A stretch of 64,000 nucleotides of DNA from Candidatus Nitrotoga sp. LAW (GTDB lineage Bacteria > Pseudomonadota > Gammaproteobacteria > Burkholderiales > Gallionellaceae): positions 124,001 through 188,000 of the forward strand of contig QFXI01000021.1 in NCBI GenBank assembly GCA_003402315.1, read 5' to 3'. The stretch's first letter is position 1, and each line of letters opens with the position of its first letter. The notes under the pieces were generated by a model. That model was not told where the DNA came from. It saw only the letters and a list, made by a program, of their open reading frames with translations, and searched no databases. Below, in pieces: positions 55,001-64,000 of this stretch. The position numbers and the translations under genes are program-made.

Positions 55001-56434
55001 ATGATTAGTAATCACGGCGATCACCTCGTCTTCCTCCTCTCCATGCCCCGCTCAGGCTCAACACTGTTAAGTCTGATGCTGGGCAGCCATCCGGAAATTT
55101 GTTGCCCACCAGAGCCTTGGATAGTTCTCGCACTTGCAGAATACTTAAGGTTAGGAGATGTCAGGAGTACTCCCTATGGCCGGGAATGGGCTGAGATTGC
55201 TGCAATAGAATTCGTACTGAAACCGGAGAGAATACAAAGGGGCGCACTCGGTAAAGCGCTTCGCATGATCGCTGAAACGTCCCGCTTGGACGCCATCACA
55301 GCGGCAAGACAAATTTTGCAGACAGTCTACCAGTTGCATCTTGACGTATCAGGAAGGAGCATTTTTGTCGATAAGACCCCTCGCTATTACGCTGTGCTGG
55401 GAATGATCGACAAAATTTTCCCCCAGGCAAAAAAGATCGTATTGTTGCGTAACCCGCTGGATGTTTTTGCATCGTACAAAGCCACTTGGGAAATTCCTCG
55501 AACCATTTTCACCCCTGAGGGTGTTTCTGTTCACGCAAGGGATTTTTGCGAAGGCTTGTTTACACTTGCCGACTACATAGCCACCTCCAGGAATGACCTC
55601 CTGGTTCTACGTTATGAAGATTTGGCAAATGACCCCGAGAGCGTGCTCCGGTCTGCTTGCGAGTTTGCTGATATCAACTTTTCACCCACGATGCTGGCTT
55701 ATTACGAGAATGCAGCACTGATAGAAGAGTACAAGCGATCTCCGGTCGGAGATCCAGTTTCATCCTGTCGCCCCAAACCGACGAATAATCGGACGGTAAA
55801 CGCCTGGGAGATGCGCCTTGATGAGGCTGATATTCAAGTCTTGATCGACGTCTTAGGCATCAAAATTTTTGAGCGTCTCGGCTATGGTAATACGGTAGCC
55901 AGGTTGCGCGATATAAGTGTGAACATCCCAACTGAAGAACAAGCATTCGGACGCCGAAACTTGCTAATGCGATCCTTGATTGACCATGTACATGAGCAGC
56001 CCTTCTCGATTTGGAACAATTTTGTTTCACCGTTGAAGGGGTGTCAGGCTGACCGGGCGGCAAGACTGGAGGTGATCCAACAGCAGCAGGCTGTGCTGCA
56101 AGGGGTACGCCAGAGTTTGGAGATTTCAGAAGCAGACCGCGCTGCGCGGTTGGAGGCGATTCACCGGCAACAGCAGGAACTGGAACAGCTGCGGCATAGT
56201 CTGGTGGTGTCGGAAGCAGACCGAGCGGCGCGATTGGACGCAATTCACCGGCAACAGCAGGAACTGGACAGACTGCGGCAGAATCTGGAGGTGTCGGAAG
56301 CAGACCGAGCAGCGCGATTGGACGCAATTCACCGGCAACAGAAAGAGCTGGATCAATTGCACTCTACTTACGGTTTCCTGTGCTATCGCTTCAGTCAGCT
56401 TAAAAAATGGATTTATGAATGTAGAAAAAGGTAA
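55001..56434 (+). CDS. Sulfotransferase with C-terminal 28-residue repeats
   Basis: The first about 320 residues form a PAPS-dependent sulfotransferase of the PF13469 type. The 5' loop is FLLSMPRSGSTLLSLML, the 3' motif is IVLLRNPLDVFASYKATW, and VLRYEDLANDPESVL is present. The last 130 residues hold four repeats of 28 residues starting EADRAARL, predicted as a coiled coil. Tandem GTG (54998) and ATG (55001) starts occur; the ATG is chosen. The tail may anchor it to a partner, such as a glycosyltransferase, but that is inference. The methyltransferase gene follows 158 bases later. Confidence 0.85.
   Translation: MISNHGDHLVFLLSMPRSGSTLLSLMLGSHPEICCPPEPWIVLALAEYLRLGDVRSTPYGREWAEIAAIEFVLKPERIQRGALGKALRMIAETSRLDAITAARQILQTVYQLHLDVSGRSIFVDKTPRYYAVLGMIDKIFPQAKKIVLLRNPLDVFASYKATWEIPRTIFTPEGVSVHARDFCEGLFTLADYIATSRNDLLVLRYEDLANDPESVLRSACEFADINFSPTMLAYYENAALIEEYKRSPVGDPVSSCRPKPTNNRTVNAWEMRLDEADIQVLIDVLGIKIFERLGYGNTVARLRDISVNIPTEEQAFGRRNLLMRSLIDHVHEQPFSIWNNFVSPLKGCQADRAARLEVIQQQQAVLQGVRQSLEISEADRAARLEAIHRQQQELEQLRHSLVVSEADRAARLDAIHRQQQELDRLRQNLEVSEADRAARLDAIHRQQKELDQLHSTYGFLCYRFSQLKKWIYECRKR
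56045..56380 (+). repeat. Four tandem 84-base coding repeats (28 residues each)
   Basis: Units start at 56045, 56129, 56213 and 56297. Each encodes xADRAARLxxIxxQQ and a Gln/Leu-rich tail. Units two to four are nearly identical (EADRAARL[ED]AIHRQQ). The unit sequence is in phase with the coiled-coil heptads (28 = 4 x 7), so unit gain or loss changes tail length without breaking the frame or the coil. Confidence 0.92.
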
Positions 56435-56592
56435 TGAATAAGCCACGATCAAGGGAGTGTCCGTATTTTGTGTACACGGAGTTTCGATTAACTCAGCCGC
56501 TTTATAATAAATGAACAAAATATTTAGCCTTAACTCACAATGGGCGGTTTTAATGATCAAATATATAAATTTATGAAGGCATTTTAAATTAA

Positions 56593-57534
56593 ATGAACTA
56601 CAAATTATTTCTGCAAAATACGCCTCGTGATAAAGACAATTATTTGTTGATTTCCCCACACCGTAAATATCAGCATGACGAACAGTCTTACGATAATCAA
56701 TATCAGATATCTTCTTATGATTACGTTGCGGGCGAAGGTTTGCAACGTCTAGCAGAGAGTTTAAACCTAGATCTCAATAACCCAATTCTTGAGTTGGGTT
56801 GTGGTACTGGTCGATTATCAGTCGGCCTACTAAAGGCGTTTGACCCGGCCAAGGTTTTGGTAACAGATGCGTCATCCATTTTTCTCGACATTTCACGACA
56901 AAAATTTCTGGAGAATGGGCTTGCTCTTCCGCATCTTGGGTTGTTGCAATTTGAGGATATCGGTGCCCTCCCTGATGATACATTTTCTCTGATTGTGATT
57001 CGATCCGCGTTGCACCATGTTGATAAATATGACGAGTTTCTGGTAGCAGCATCCAAAAAACTAGTACGCGGGGGTAGTCTGGTTTTTCAGGAGCCGCTTT
57101 ATGAAGGGTTATTTGTTCTAGGCCTGATCGCGAAATACTTGCAGAAATCAACGAGCGATAAAGAGTTACTCAAGGATCTGAGGCTCCTGTCTGACACGAT
57201 GCGCTTCTATTGCAGAACCGATGTAGATAAGTCGCTGGCTGAGGATAAGTACGTATTTCGCCTCAATGACATTCTTAGTGCAGCGAATAAGGCTGAACTG
57301 GGCCTCAAATTTTTTCCAAACCGTTCATTTGAGGATTTTGCCGGTGAGCCGTCGCAGTTTGACTATTCGAAATTTGCTCAAAACTATTTGAAGTATTGCA
57401 TGAGTTTTAGCGACAAGACCGTAACTTTTTTTATGAGTAATGCCAGCGATGTGCTGGAATATATAGCGGAAATATCCGGAACCGACCATGCACCAGAATC
57501 CTCGGGTGTTTTCGTGCTGACGCGAACAATTTAA
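56593..57534 (+). CDS. SAM-dependent class I methyltransferase
   Basis: The 313-residue protein has motif I ILELGCGTGRLSVGLLKAF, a later ALPDDTFSLIVIRSALHHV, and the motif GGSLVFQEPLYEG, all typical of class I methyltransferases. It lies between sulfotransferase and glycosyltransferase genes, so it probably methylates a sugar of the ABC-exported polymer, perhaps capping it for Wzt recognition. The acceptor is unknown. The ATG is preceded by AT-rich sequence without a clear ribosome site. Confidence 0.82.
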   Translation: MNYKLFLQNTPRDKDNYLLISPHRKYQHDEQSYDNQYQISSYDYVAGEGLQRLAESLNLDLNNPILELGCGTGRLSVGLLKAFDPAKVLVTDASSIFLDISRQKFLENGLALPHLGLLQFEDIGALPDDTFSLIVIRSALHHVDKYDEFLVAASKKLVRGGSLVFQEPLYEGLFVLGLIAKYLQKSTSDKELLKDLRLLSDTMRFYCRTDVDKSLAEDKYVFRLNDILSAANKAELGLKFFPNRSFEDFAGEPSQFDYSKFAQNYLKYCMSFSDKTVTFFMSNASDVLEYIAEISGTDHAPESSGVFVLTRTI

Positions 57535-57584
57535 GTAGTGCCGCTGAATTGTAACATCCGCTGGAATTGAGGGCTACAAATTTA

Positions 57585-60116
57585 ATGATAAGCTGGCTTA
57601 AGAGTATTATTCAACGAGTTGAGAGTAGGCTGCGCCTTAAAAAGCAAATCGCGCGTCAATCGCGACATATATTTGAGCATGGCGTATCAATTGCCGAGGC
57701 CCAATTGAGTCTCCCTAGAACTATGCCTGGGGGACTCGCATGGCCAAAAATAAGTGTGATCACACCGTCTTTCAATCAAGGGCGTTACATTGCAGAGACG
57801 ATAGAATCGGTTCTTCAGCAGGACTACCCGAATGTCGAGCACATCATTATTGACGGCGGTTCGAACGATGACACCATGCAGGTTGTCGAGCGTTATCGCT
57901 CGCAGCTTTCCCATGTCGTTAGCGAGCCTGACCGTGGGCAAAGCGACGCCCTCAATAAGGGTTTTCGCCTGGCCACGGGCGACATATTGTGCTGGCTGAA
58001 TAGTGATGATCAGTTTGCGCCCGGGGCGCTTGCAGCAGTGGCAATGGCCTTCGCTACCCGGGACGTTGATCTGTTGTCGGGTATCTGCGAAATATATAAA
58101 GACGGCAATCTCATTCACCGTCATATGACATCATGCGCTAATGGCCCCCTGCCTTTGCAAGACCTTCTTGATCTGGACAATGGCTGGAACGCAGGCCAGT
58201 TTTTTTATCAACCGGAGGTGTTTTTCTCCCGTGCGTTGTGGGAGCGTGCGGGCGCTCATGTCCGTGAGGATTGCTACTACAGCATGGATTACGAGTTGTG
58301 GTGCAGATTTGCGCATGTAGGTGCAGAACTGCATGTAATCGGTGCGCCGCTAGCACGCTTCAGGATGCATCCGGAGCAAAAGACCGCTGATCCTGCGAAG
58401 TTCAAAAAAGAACTTATTGAGGTGCGTGACCGTTTCGCAGCTACGCATTCAATCAAGCTGCAACCAAGCTTGAGGCCTCCCGTTCGGTTTGAACGTGCCT
58501 TACGCGTTGCGATGGTGAACGACGTAGGGATGCAGTATGGTGCCGGCATCGCGCATGGCCGACTGGCGGCTGGGTTAGATATGGCGGGCCATGATGTGAA
58601 GTTATTTCTTCTCCGTTTTTTAGCCGGATCGGACGGCAAGCCCGATGAGGCAGACTTAGTTGAAAATGTGGTTCGATTTGATCCCGATGTGGTGGTGTTT
58701 GGAAATTTGCATGCCGTAACGCGTGATTCGGTGGGGGTTGTTGAGAAATTAAGCGCACGTTTCCCATCATTCTGGGTGACCCATGATTTCTGGTTGTTTA
58801 CCGGGCGTTGCGCATATACCGGGGAGTGCAGAAGATACCTTTCAGGTTGTGACGCCAGTTGCCCCACAGCAAAACACTACCCGGATCTTGCTCCAAAAAA
58901 AATTTCAGATGCCTGGAAAAGAAAACAATCGTTGCTGGGTGGTCCGCATTCGCCTTTTATTCTGGCCAACTCGGTCTGGAGTGAAGACCGTGCTCACGAA
59001 TCACTGTCCGCAATTCGTAGTGACGCGGGATCTCGCATTCGGAATCTCCAACTTGGCGCGCCAATTCATTTGTTCAAGCCTTTGAAAAAAATGGCGGCGC
59101 GGAGTGCCTTGGGCATCAAGACCGATCACTTTGTTATCGCATTCAGCGTGTCGTCATTGGCAGAAAGTCGTAAGGGAGGGCATTATTTGGTCGAGGCACT
59201 TCGGGACCTCAACCTTCCGAATCTGTCTGTAATTCTGATTGGAAATCAGGACGTTCCACTTGAAATTAGCGGAGCAGAGCTTGTGCCGTTGGGGTATGTC
59301 ACAGAAACAACCACGCTGACGGCTGCGCTGAGTGCAGCCGATATATATGTCGGCCCAAGTACAGAGGAAACCTTCGGGCAGGTTTTCATTGAAGCTGCGC
59401 TTGTTGGTACTCCATCGATCGGGTTTGATCAGACCGGGGTGCGCGACGCGATTGTGGAAGGTGTCACGGGTTTGCGTGTTTCACCCTCTACGCAGGCGCT
59501 ACGTGAAGCAATTGTTCGTTTGTATCGTGATCGTGATATGTGTAAAAACCTCGGATCTTGGGCACGCATATACGCGCTTAACGAATTTTCCTTGGAGTCT
59601 GCTTATCACAGCTTATTCACTACATGGCGTCACCTTGGGTTGATTGACCAATGGGGGGCGCCGCACAAGATCGGTTTCATCCGCCCTTCTGCTTTTGTTG
59701 ATGAGTCATTACGGCCGGTTACGTCTTGGCGTGCTGTACATGGCGTTTCGGCTATTGAGGGTCCGTACCCTCAGTTTGACTTGCCAACGGCCTTTCAGTG
59801 GTGCCATGGTGCACAGTCACGTGTAGTCGTGCATTGTCCAGAAGAGGGGCGTTATTTAATCAGGCTAACCTATTACAGTAATTTGTTCGAGTCTATGGAA
59901 GTCAAACTGCACGCCAATGGCGGATATTTGGATTCAATCGCCATAAAGCGAACGAAGCCAGGGATATCAGCGCATGCCGAGTTCCAAATCAATGGGTTGG
60001 CTGGCGCTAACCTTATAGACGTTTTTCCCGGCCAAGCGAGAGAACCGACGCATGATGAGCCTCGTGCGTTAACGTTTATGCTGAGAGACATTAAATTGCA
60101 GCGAATTGATAACTGA
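57585..60116 (+). CDS. GT2-GT4 fusion glycosyltransferase
   Basis: This protein of 843 residues joins two transferases. Residues about 55-290 form a GT-A fold (KISVITPSFNQGRYIAETIE, HIIIDGGSNDDTMQVVE, CWLNSDDQFAPG). Residues about 305-690 form a GT-B fold with RVAMVNDVGMQYGAGIAHGR, FWVTHDFWLFTGRCAYTG and the donor site GPSTEETFGQVFIEAALVGT. The last about 145 residues form an all-beta tail with unknown function. An ATG at 57585 is preferred; a TTG at 57567 is possible. It should add two sugars in succession. It is followed nine bases later by gmd. Confidence 0.88.
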   Translation: MISWLKSIIQRVESRLRLKKQIARQSRHIFEHGVSIAEAQLSLPRTMPGGLAWPKISVITPSFNQGRYIAETIESVLQQDYPNVEHIIIDGGSNDDTMQVVERYRSQLSHVVSEPDRGQSDALNKGFRLATGDILCWLNSDDQFAPGALAAVAMAFATRDVDLLSGICEIYKDGNLIHRHMTSCANGPLPLQDLLDLDNGWNAGQFFYQPEVFFSRALWERAGAHVREDCYYSMDYELWCRFAHVGAELHVIGAPLARFRMHPEQKTADPAKFKKELIEVRDRFAATHSIKLQPSLRPPVRFERALRVAMVNDVGMQYGAGIAHGRLAAGLDMAGHDVKLFLLRFLAGSDGKPDEADLVENVVRFDPDVVVFGNLHAVTRDSVGVVEKLSARFPSFWVTHDFWLFTGRCAYTGECRRYLSGCDASCPTAKHYPDLAPKKISDAWKRKQSLLGGPHSPFILANSVWSEDRAHESLSAIRSDAGSRIRNLQLGAPIHLFKPLKKMAARSALGIKTDHFVIAFSVSSLAESRKGGHYLVEALRDLNLPNLSVILIGNQDVPLEISGAELVPLGYVTETTTLTAALSAADIYVGPSTEETFGQVFIEAALVGTPSIGFDQTGVRDAIVEGVTGLRVSPSTQALREAIVRLYRDRDMCKNLGSWARIYALNEFSLESAYHSLFTTWRHLGLIDQWGAPHKIGFIRPSAFVDESLRPVTSWRAVHGVSAIEGPYPQFDLPTAFQWCHGAQSRVVVHCPEEGRYLIRLTYYSNLFESMEVKLHANGGYLDSIAIKRTKPGISAHAEFQINGLAGANLIDVFPGQAREPTHDEPRALTFMLRDIKLQRIDN

Positions 60117-60125
60117 GGGAATTTT

Positions 60126-61211
60126 ATGTCCAAAAAAGCACTTATAACCGGCGTGACTGGCCAAGATGGCGCCTATTTGGCCGAGTTGCTGTTAAGAAAA
60201 GGGTATGAGGTTCATGGCATTAAACGACGTGCGTCGTTGTTCAATACCGATCGTATCGACCATCTTTACCAAGATCCACATGAAACCGGCCGACGTTTTG
60301 TTTTGCATTATGGTGACATGACAGACTCTTCCAGTCTGGTTCGCATAATTCAGCAGGTGCAGCCGGACGAAATTTACAACCTTGCTGCCCAGTCGCATGT
60401 GGCGGTTTCGTTTGAAGAGCCGGAGTACACGGCCAATTCGGACGCACTAGGTGCTCTGCGTATTTTGGAGGCCATTCGTATTCTTGAGCTTGAAAAGAAA
60501 ACGCGATTCTATCAAGCTTCAACTTCCGAGCTTTACGGTTTGGTGCAGGAAACGCCGCAAAAGGAAACCACGCCATTCTACCCGCGCAGTCCTTACGCAG
60601 TGGCCAAGCTCTACGCCTATTGGATCACTGTCAACTACCGTGAGGCCTACGGCATGTATGCCTGCAACGGAATTTTGTTTAACCACGAGAGTCCAGTCCG
60701 TGGTGAAACCTTTGTAACGCGCAAGATAACGCGCGCCCTGGCCCGCATCAAACTTGGGCTCCAGGAGTGTTTGTATCTGGGCAACCTGGATGCCAAGCGC
60801 GACTGGGGACATGCCAAAGATTACGTTGAGATGCAATGGCTGATGCTGCAGCAGGATCAGCCGGAAGATTTCGTGATTGCCACTGGTGTGCAGTACAGTG
60901 TGCGTGAGTTTGTCGTCGCGGCAGCACAAGAAATTGGAATGACAATCACTTGGAAGGGTGAAGGCATAGAGGAAAAGGGATACGACGCCAACGGCAAGTG
61001 CATCGTGGTGGTTGACCCGCGCTATTTTCGTCCCACCGAAGTTGAAACTTTGTTAGGTGATGCAAGCAAGGCCAAGCAAAAGCTGGGTTGGACGCCAAAG
61101 ATCAGCTTCAAAGAACTTGTATCAGAAATGATGCGGGAAGATCTGAAGGCTGCAGAGCGAGACGAGCTGATTAAGAAACACGGCTACAAGGCCATGGACT
61201 ACCATGAATGA
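60126..61211 (+). CDS. gmd: GDP-mannose 4,6-dehydratase
   Basis: Gmd makes GDP-4-keto-6-deoxymannose, the first step to GDP-fucose. The 361-residue protein begins [21 protein letters not shown] and has [37 protein letters not shown], the active-site [15 protein letters not shown] and [20 protein letters not shown] with Tyr-x3-Lys. The [18 protein letters not shown] and [13 protein letters not shown] blocks complete the family. Its stop overlaps the ORF6N gene by four bases, so it is cotranscribed with that gene and fcl. Confidence 0.96.
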   Translation: MSKKALITGVTGQDGAYLAELLLRKGYEVHGIKRRASLFNTDRIDHLYQDPHETGRRFVLHYGDMTDSSSLVRIIQQVQPDEIYNLAAQSHVAVSFEEPEYTANSDALGALRILEAIRILELEKKTRFYQASTSELYGLVQETPQKETTPFYPRSPYAVAKLYAYWITVNYREAYGMYACNGILFNHESPVRGETFVTRKITRALARIKLGLQECLYLGNLDAKRDWGHAKDYVEMQWLMLQQDQPEDFVIATGVQYSVREFVVAAAQEIGMTITWKGEGIEEKGYDANGKCIVVVDPRYFRPTEVETLLGDASKAKQKLGWTPKISFKELVSEMMREDLKAAERDELIKKHGYKAMDYHE

Positions 61212-61552
61212 CACCCGTATCCACCCTTATCGCGCCGGAATCGATCTCTCGACAAACCCTCTTGATTCAAGGGCACAAAGTCATGCTAGACGCCGATTTT
61301 GCATATCTGTATGGTGTACCCACAAAGGCATTGAATCAGGATGTACGCTGGAACCTTGAGTCCTTCCCATCGGACTTCATGTATCAACTGACTGCTGAGG
61401 AAAAACAGGAAGCGTTGGAACGCAAGATATCCAGCCATGGCCAAGCTATCACGGGCCTGATCGACGTCATGCGGCAACTGATGCAAGCGCCCGCCGGCTC
61501 CCTTTGTCCGATTGGATTTATGACTGATATCAGCAAACTTCGAAGCAAATGA
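61208..61552 (+). CDS. ORF6N domain protein, shortened by an internal deletion
   Basis: The 114-residue protein begins with an ORF6N DNA-binding domain: [55 protein letters not shown]. Full-length relatives are about 170-190 residues with a middle block containing the HGAIMLASVL stretch. Here [20 protein letters not shown] follows directly, so about 60 residues are missing in frame. The tail [14 protein letters not shown] is the normal end of the family. It sits between gmd and fcl, overlapping both by four bases. ORF6N domains are phage-derived, so it may be a regulator or a domesticated passenger. Confidence 0.78.
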   Translation: MTPVSTLIAPESISRQTLLIQGHKVMLDADFAYLYGVPTKALNQDVRWNLESFPSDFMYQLTAEEKQEALERKISSHGQAITGLIDVMRQLMQAPAGSLCPIGFMTDISKLRSK

Positions 61553-62544
61553 ACAAGAACTCAAAAATTTACATTGCAGGACACCGCGGCCTTGTTGGCT
61601 CGGCTCTCATGCGAAACCTACAGGGCAAGGGCTTCAGTCGCCTTATTATCCGCACTCACACCGAGCTGAATCTCACCAACCAGGCTGCCACTGAAACTTT
61701 CTTCGCACAGGAAAAACCCGATTACGTCTTTCTGGCTGCCGCTAGGGTGGGCGGAATCCTGGCTAATAATACCTATCCAGCGGAATTCATTCGTGACAAT
61801 TTGGCCATTCAGACCAATATTCTCCACGCAGCTTACCAGAGTGGCGTTGAGCGCCTGATGTTTCTCGGTTCGAGCTGCATTTATCCAAAATTAGCACCGC
61901 AGCCGATGCGTGAGGACTGCCTTCTTACGGGCTCTTTGGAACCGACCAACCGGCCTTATGCCTTGGCCAAGATTGCTGGTATCGAGATGTGCTGGAGCTA
62001 TAACCGTCAGTATGGAACACGCTATCTGGCGGTGATGCCGACTAACCTTTATGGTCCGGGGGACAACTACGATTTGAGCAATAGTCATGTCATTCCGGCC
62101 CTGATCCGCAAATTTCACGAAGCCAAAGTGCGCAATGAGCAGCAAGTGGTGGTTTGGGGTACCGGGTCGCCCAAGCGGGAGTTTCTTTACAGTGAAGACA
62201 TGGCCGATGCCTGTGTTTATCTGATGAATTTACCGGACGACTCTTATTACAGGTTACTGGGCAGCGATGAAACAGTGAGTGGTAAATTTGAGCCACCTTT
62301 GGTAAACATTGGTGTTGGTGAAGATGTGACCATCGGTGAATTGGCAGCATTGGTAAAGGAGACGGTAGGGTTTGATGGCAAGATCATTTTTGATATCTCC
62401 AAACAGGATGGACCTCCGCGAAAATTACTGGATGTTTCCCGCCTGAATGCGATAGGTTGGCATGCGCCCACTTCACTGCAGGCTGGATTGGTAAAAGCCT
62501 ATGTGGATTTTCTCAACAATTATGCATCTATCGGGACTCATTGA
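61549..62544 (+). CDS. fcl: GDP-L-fucose synthase
   Basis: Fcl converts the Gmd product to GDP-L-fucose. The 331-residue protein has [77 protein letters not shown] with the Tyr-x3-Lys pair, and [20 protein letters not shown]. This matches the epimerase-reductase family over its full length. It shares a TGATG overlap with the GT2 gene downstream. With Gmd it shows that the polymer contains fucose or a related deoxy sugar. Confidence 0.96.
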   Translation: MNKNSKIYIAGHRGLVGSALMRNLQGKGFSRLIIRTHTELNLTNQAATETFFAQEKPDYVFLAAARVGGILANNTYPAEFIRDNLAIQTNILHAAYQSGVERLMFLGSSCIYPKLAPQPMREDCLLTGSLEPTNRPYALAKIAGIEMCWSYNRQYGTRYLAVMPTNLYGPGDNYDLSNSHVIPALIRKFHEAKVRNEQQVVVWGTGSPKREFLYSEDMADACVYLMNLPDDSYYRLLGSDETVSGKFEPPLVNIGVGEDVTIGELAALVKETVGFDGKIIFDISKQDGPPRKLLDVSRLNAIGWHAPTSLQAGLVKAYVDFLNNYASIGTH

Positions 62545-63308
62545 TGGTTTTGCCTGTTGCACCCCTGATCACTGTTGCGATTCCGTCTTTCAATCAGGGC
62601 CGTTATCTTGCCGATGCACTGGAGTCGATTTTCAACCAAGGTCTACCTGTAGAAGTTTTCGTTGCGGATGGAGGCTCCACCGACAATACCCTGTCCATCA
62701 TCGAAAAATGGCAAGATAAACTAGCTTGGTGGCGTAGTGGCTCGGATGACGGGCAAGCCGCCGCGGTCAATGAAGCAATATCGTATGGAACAGCTCCTTT
62801 TGTATGCTGGTTGAACTCTGACGACACTTATCTTGAGAATGGGTTGACAATTCTGCTGTCTTTCCTCCAATCTCATCCGGAAGTACCCTTTGCCTATGGT
62901 CGAACCTGGAATACGGATGAGCATGGGAAACCCACCAAGCCCTACTGGACAGGAAAATTTTCGGAATGGCACTTGGCGCAGAGGTGCCTAATCTCACAAC
63001 CAGCGACTCTGATTCGGCGCGAGGTATGGGAAGCGGTAGGCGGCCTTGATGAAAGCCTCAAGTTTTCTATGGATTACGATCTGTGGTGGAAGATTCTACG
63101 CCGTTCTGGCCCCCCCGTTTTCGTTCCCGAATTTGTGGCTACCAACCGAATTCACGTGCAAACCAAAACCTCCAGCCAAAGATACCAGCACCATGCCGAG
63201 TCCGTGGCCGTAGTTAAAAAATATGCTGGCGGGGTGCCACTCAAATGGCATCTGGCCTGGCCATGGTCAGTATGGTTCAGGTCAAAAATAAACAAGCAAC
63301 AGGCATGA
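62544..63308 (+). CDS. GT2 family glycosyltransferase
   Basis: The GT-A transferase (254 residues from the ATG at 62544, which overlaps the fcl stop) has LITVAIPSFNQGRYLADALE, VEVFVADGGSTDNTLSIIE, CWLNSDDTYLEN and FSMDYDLWWKILRRS. It is close in form to the GT2 at 50062, which shares the SFNQG start and the DGGSTDNTLSIIx stretch, so both may be paralogues within the locus. The frame is open further upstream but lies inside fcl. The stop overlaps a 31-codon ORF by four bases. Confidence 0.86.
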   Translation: MVLPVAPLITVAIPSFNQGRYLADALESIFNQGLPVEVFVADGGSTDNTLSIIEKWQDKLAWWRSGSDDGQAAAVNEAISYGTAPFVCWLNSDDTYLENGLTILLSFLQSHPEVPFAYGRTWNTDEHGKPTKPYWTGKFSEWHLAQRCLISQPATLIRREVWEAVGGLDESLKFSMDYDLWWKILRRSGPPVFVPEFVATNRIHVQTKTSSQRYQHHAESVAVVKKYAGGVPLKWHLAWPWSVWFRSKINKQQA

Positions 63309-63400
63309 ACTTGTTCGTACCTACTATTGACGGACAACTTCAGTTCTTCGGCACCTTGGAGAAGGTAGCCAAGACTCGGAGTAATGGGGGGTTGTCTTGA
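63305..63400 (+). CDS. Micro-ORF of 31 residues bridging two glycosyltransferases
   Basis: An ATG overlaps the GT2 stop (ATGA), and the frame runs 31 codons to a TGA that overlaps the next ATG (TGATG). The peptide is MNLFVPTIDGQLQFFGTLEK then VAKTRSNGGLS. It resembles no known protein. Overlap on both sides suggests it is translated and couples translation of the GT2 to the GT4. It could also be the tail of a lost gene. Confidence 0.4.
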   Translation: MNLFVPTIDGQLQFFGTLEKVAKTRSNGGLS

Positions 63401-64000
63401 TGAAAATAGCTGTAATTCATGATTGGCTAACAGTCTATGCGGGAGCCGAGCGGGTTCTGGAACAAATATTATTATGCTATCCAAATGCTGAGTTATATGG
63501 CGTAGTAGATTTTATTCCATCTAAAAAACGAGGCTTTCTACTGGGGAAAACAGTAACCACTTCGTTTGTGCAAAACTTGCCTTTCGCCAGAACTAAATAC
63601 AGACAGTATTTATCCTTAATGCCTTTAGCTATCGAGCAATTCGACCTGTCCGGCTATGACTTAGTACTTTCCAGTAGCCATGCAGTCGCAAAAGGCGTTA
63701 TTACAGGGCCAGACCAGCTTCATATCAGCTATGTTAATTCACCTATGCGCTATGCATGGGATTTACAACATCAATATTTGAAAGATTCGGGTTTGGATAG
63801 GGGCGTAAAGGGGTGGGTCGCCAAATGGCTACTGCACAAAATGCGAATATGGGATGTAAGAACGGCGAATGGCGTTGATTGCTTTATAGCAAACTCACAA
63901 TTTATTAGACGGCGGATTTTAAAAACCTATCGCCGCGATGCGGCGGTAATTCACCCGCCAGTAGAAATTTCGAGGTTTTCCTTACGTGAAAACAAGGAAA
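63400..64000 (+). CDS. GT4 family glycosyltransferase, 3' end cut off by window edge
   Basis: An ATG at 63400 after AATGGGGGGTTG opens MKIAVIHDWLTVYAGAERVL, followed by AELYGVVDFIPSKKRGFLLG, DLVLSSSHAVAKGVITGPDQ, HISYVNSPMRYAWDLQHQYL and FIANSQFIRRRILKTYRRDA. This is the N-terminal domain of a WbaZ-like GT4 mannosyl- or related transferase. The window ends after 200 codons, before the donor-binding half. It continues the second polysaccharide locus. Confidence 0.88.
   Translation, partial: MKIAVIHDWLTVYAGAERVLEQILLCYPNAELYGVVDFIPSKKRGFLLGKTVTTSFVQNLPFARTKYRQYLSLMPLAIEQFDLSGYDLVLSSSHAVAKGVITGPDQLHISYVNSPMRYAWDLQHQYLKDSGLDRGVKGWVAKWLLHKMRIWDVRTANGVDCFIANSQFIRRRILKTYRRDAAVIHPPVEISRFSLRENKE

Overview
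The window looks like a betaproteobacterial chromosome of moderate GC content, probably Nitrosomonadales or a relative. The main evidence is a textbook exosortase A (XrtA/EpsH1) exopolysaccharide locus with gene order and families typical of Betaproteobacteria. A PEP-CTERM target protein, Phd-type and Wadjet relics of proteobacterial type, and c-di-GMP signalling genes fit this. No rRNA or intact tRNA gene was seen. The genus cannot be fixed from the sequence alone.

Layout. (1) 1-4354: a DUF488 gene cut by the window edge, a membrane GGDEF cyclase, and a DUF4118/PAS NarL-type histidine kinase with its LuxR-type regulator. (2) 4560-11550: an IS4-type transposase relic, then a three-gene phosphorelay: a giant hybrid kinase with the same DUF4118 sensor type, a CheY-like regulator, and a REC-PAS-GAF-GGDEF-EAL protein. 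(3) 11608-13143: a graveyard of defence genes, a nonsense-riddled Wadjet jetD without jetABC, and a frameshifted Phd antitoxin whose toxin is gone. (4) 13201-16748: a FemAB/GNAT-like protein, a DUF938 methyltransferase and a KefB/YbaL-type antiporter, all on the minus strand. (5) 17362-39397: the XrtA exopolysaccharide locus, nearly all on the plus strand. It holds the export lipoprotein, Wzz-type chain-length protein, tyrosine kinase, outer-membrane beta-barrel, ExeA-like ATPase, WecB epimerase, deacetylase, FemAB protein, glycosyltransferases, exosortase A fused to EpsI, amidotransferase, ArnA-like dehydrogenase, VpsJ-like toroid protein, formyltransferase and O-antigen-ligase-like polymerase. 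One glycosyltransferase has been destroyed by a deletion that joined it to the tail of a PaaK-like ligase. (6) 39597-44585: molybdopterin genes (mogA, moaC, moaE, moaD, a decayed second moaD, mobB), then nth, a DUF1841 gene and a cobalamin adenosyltransferase. (7) 44634-49324: a wzt relic, a sulfotransferase, two tandem secreted beta-helix proteins, and a PEP-CTERM protein. The beta-helix pair and the PEP-CTERM gene each have a near-consensus sigma-54 promoter of almost the same sequence. (8) 50062-64000: a second polysaccharide locus built around an ABC transporter (Wzm/Wzt). It has GDP-fucose synthesis genes (gmd, fcl), GT2/GT4 transferases, a GSCFA protein, a sulfotransferase with a repeat coiled-coil tail, a methyltransferase and a GT2-GT4 fusion. 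It runs off the right edge inside a GT4 gene.

How it works together. Region 5 would build and export an exopolysaccharide, while exosortase A processes PEP-CTERM proteins such as the one at 48729-49229. The initiating glycosyltransferase, a Wzx flippase and the PrsK/PrsR regulators are not in the window and must lie elsewhere. Region 8 would make a second, fucose-containing polymer exported by Wzm/Wzt, perhaps end-modified by the methyl- or sulfotransferases. The most notable signals are the paired sigma-54 promoters, the reciprocal decay of duplicated wzt-sulfotransferase modules, the chimeric glycosyltransferase-ligase ORF, and the dead Wadjet and toxin-antitoxin genes.
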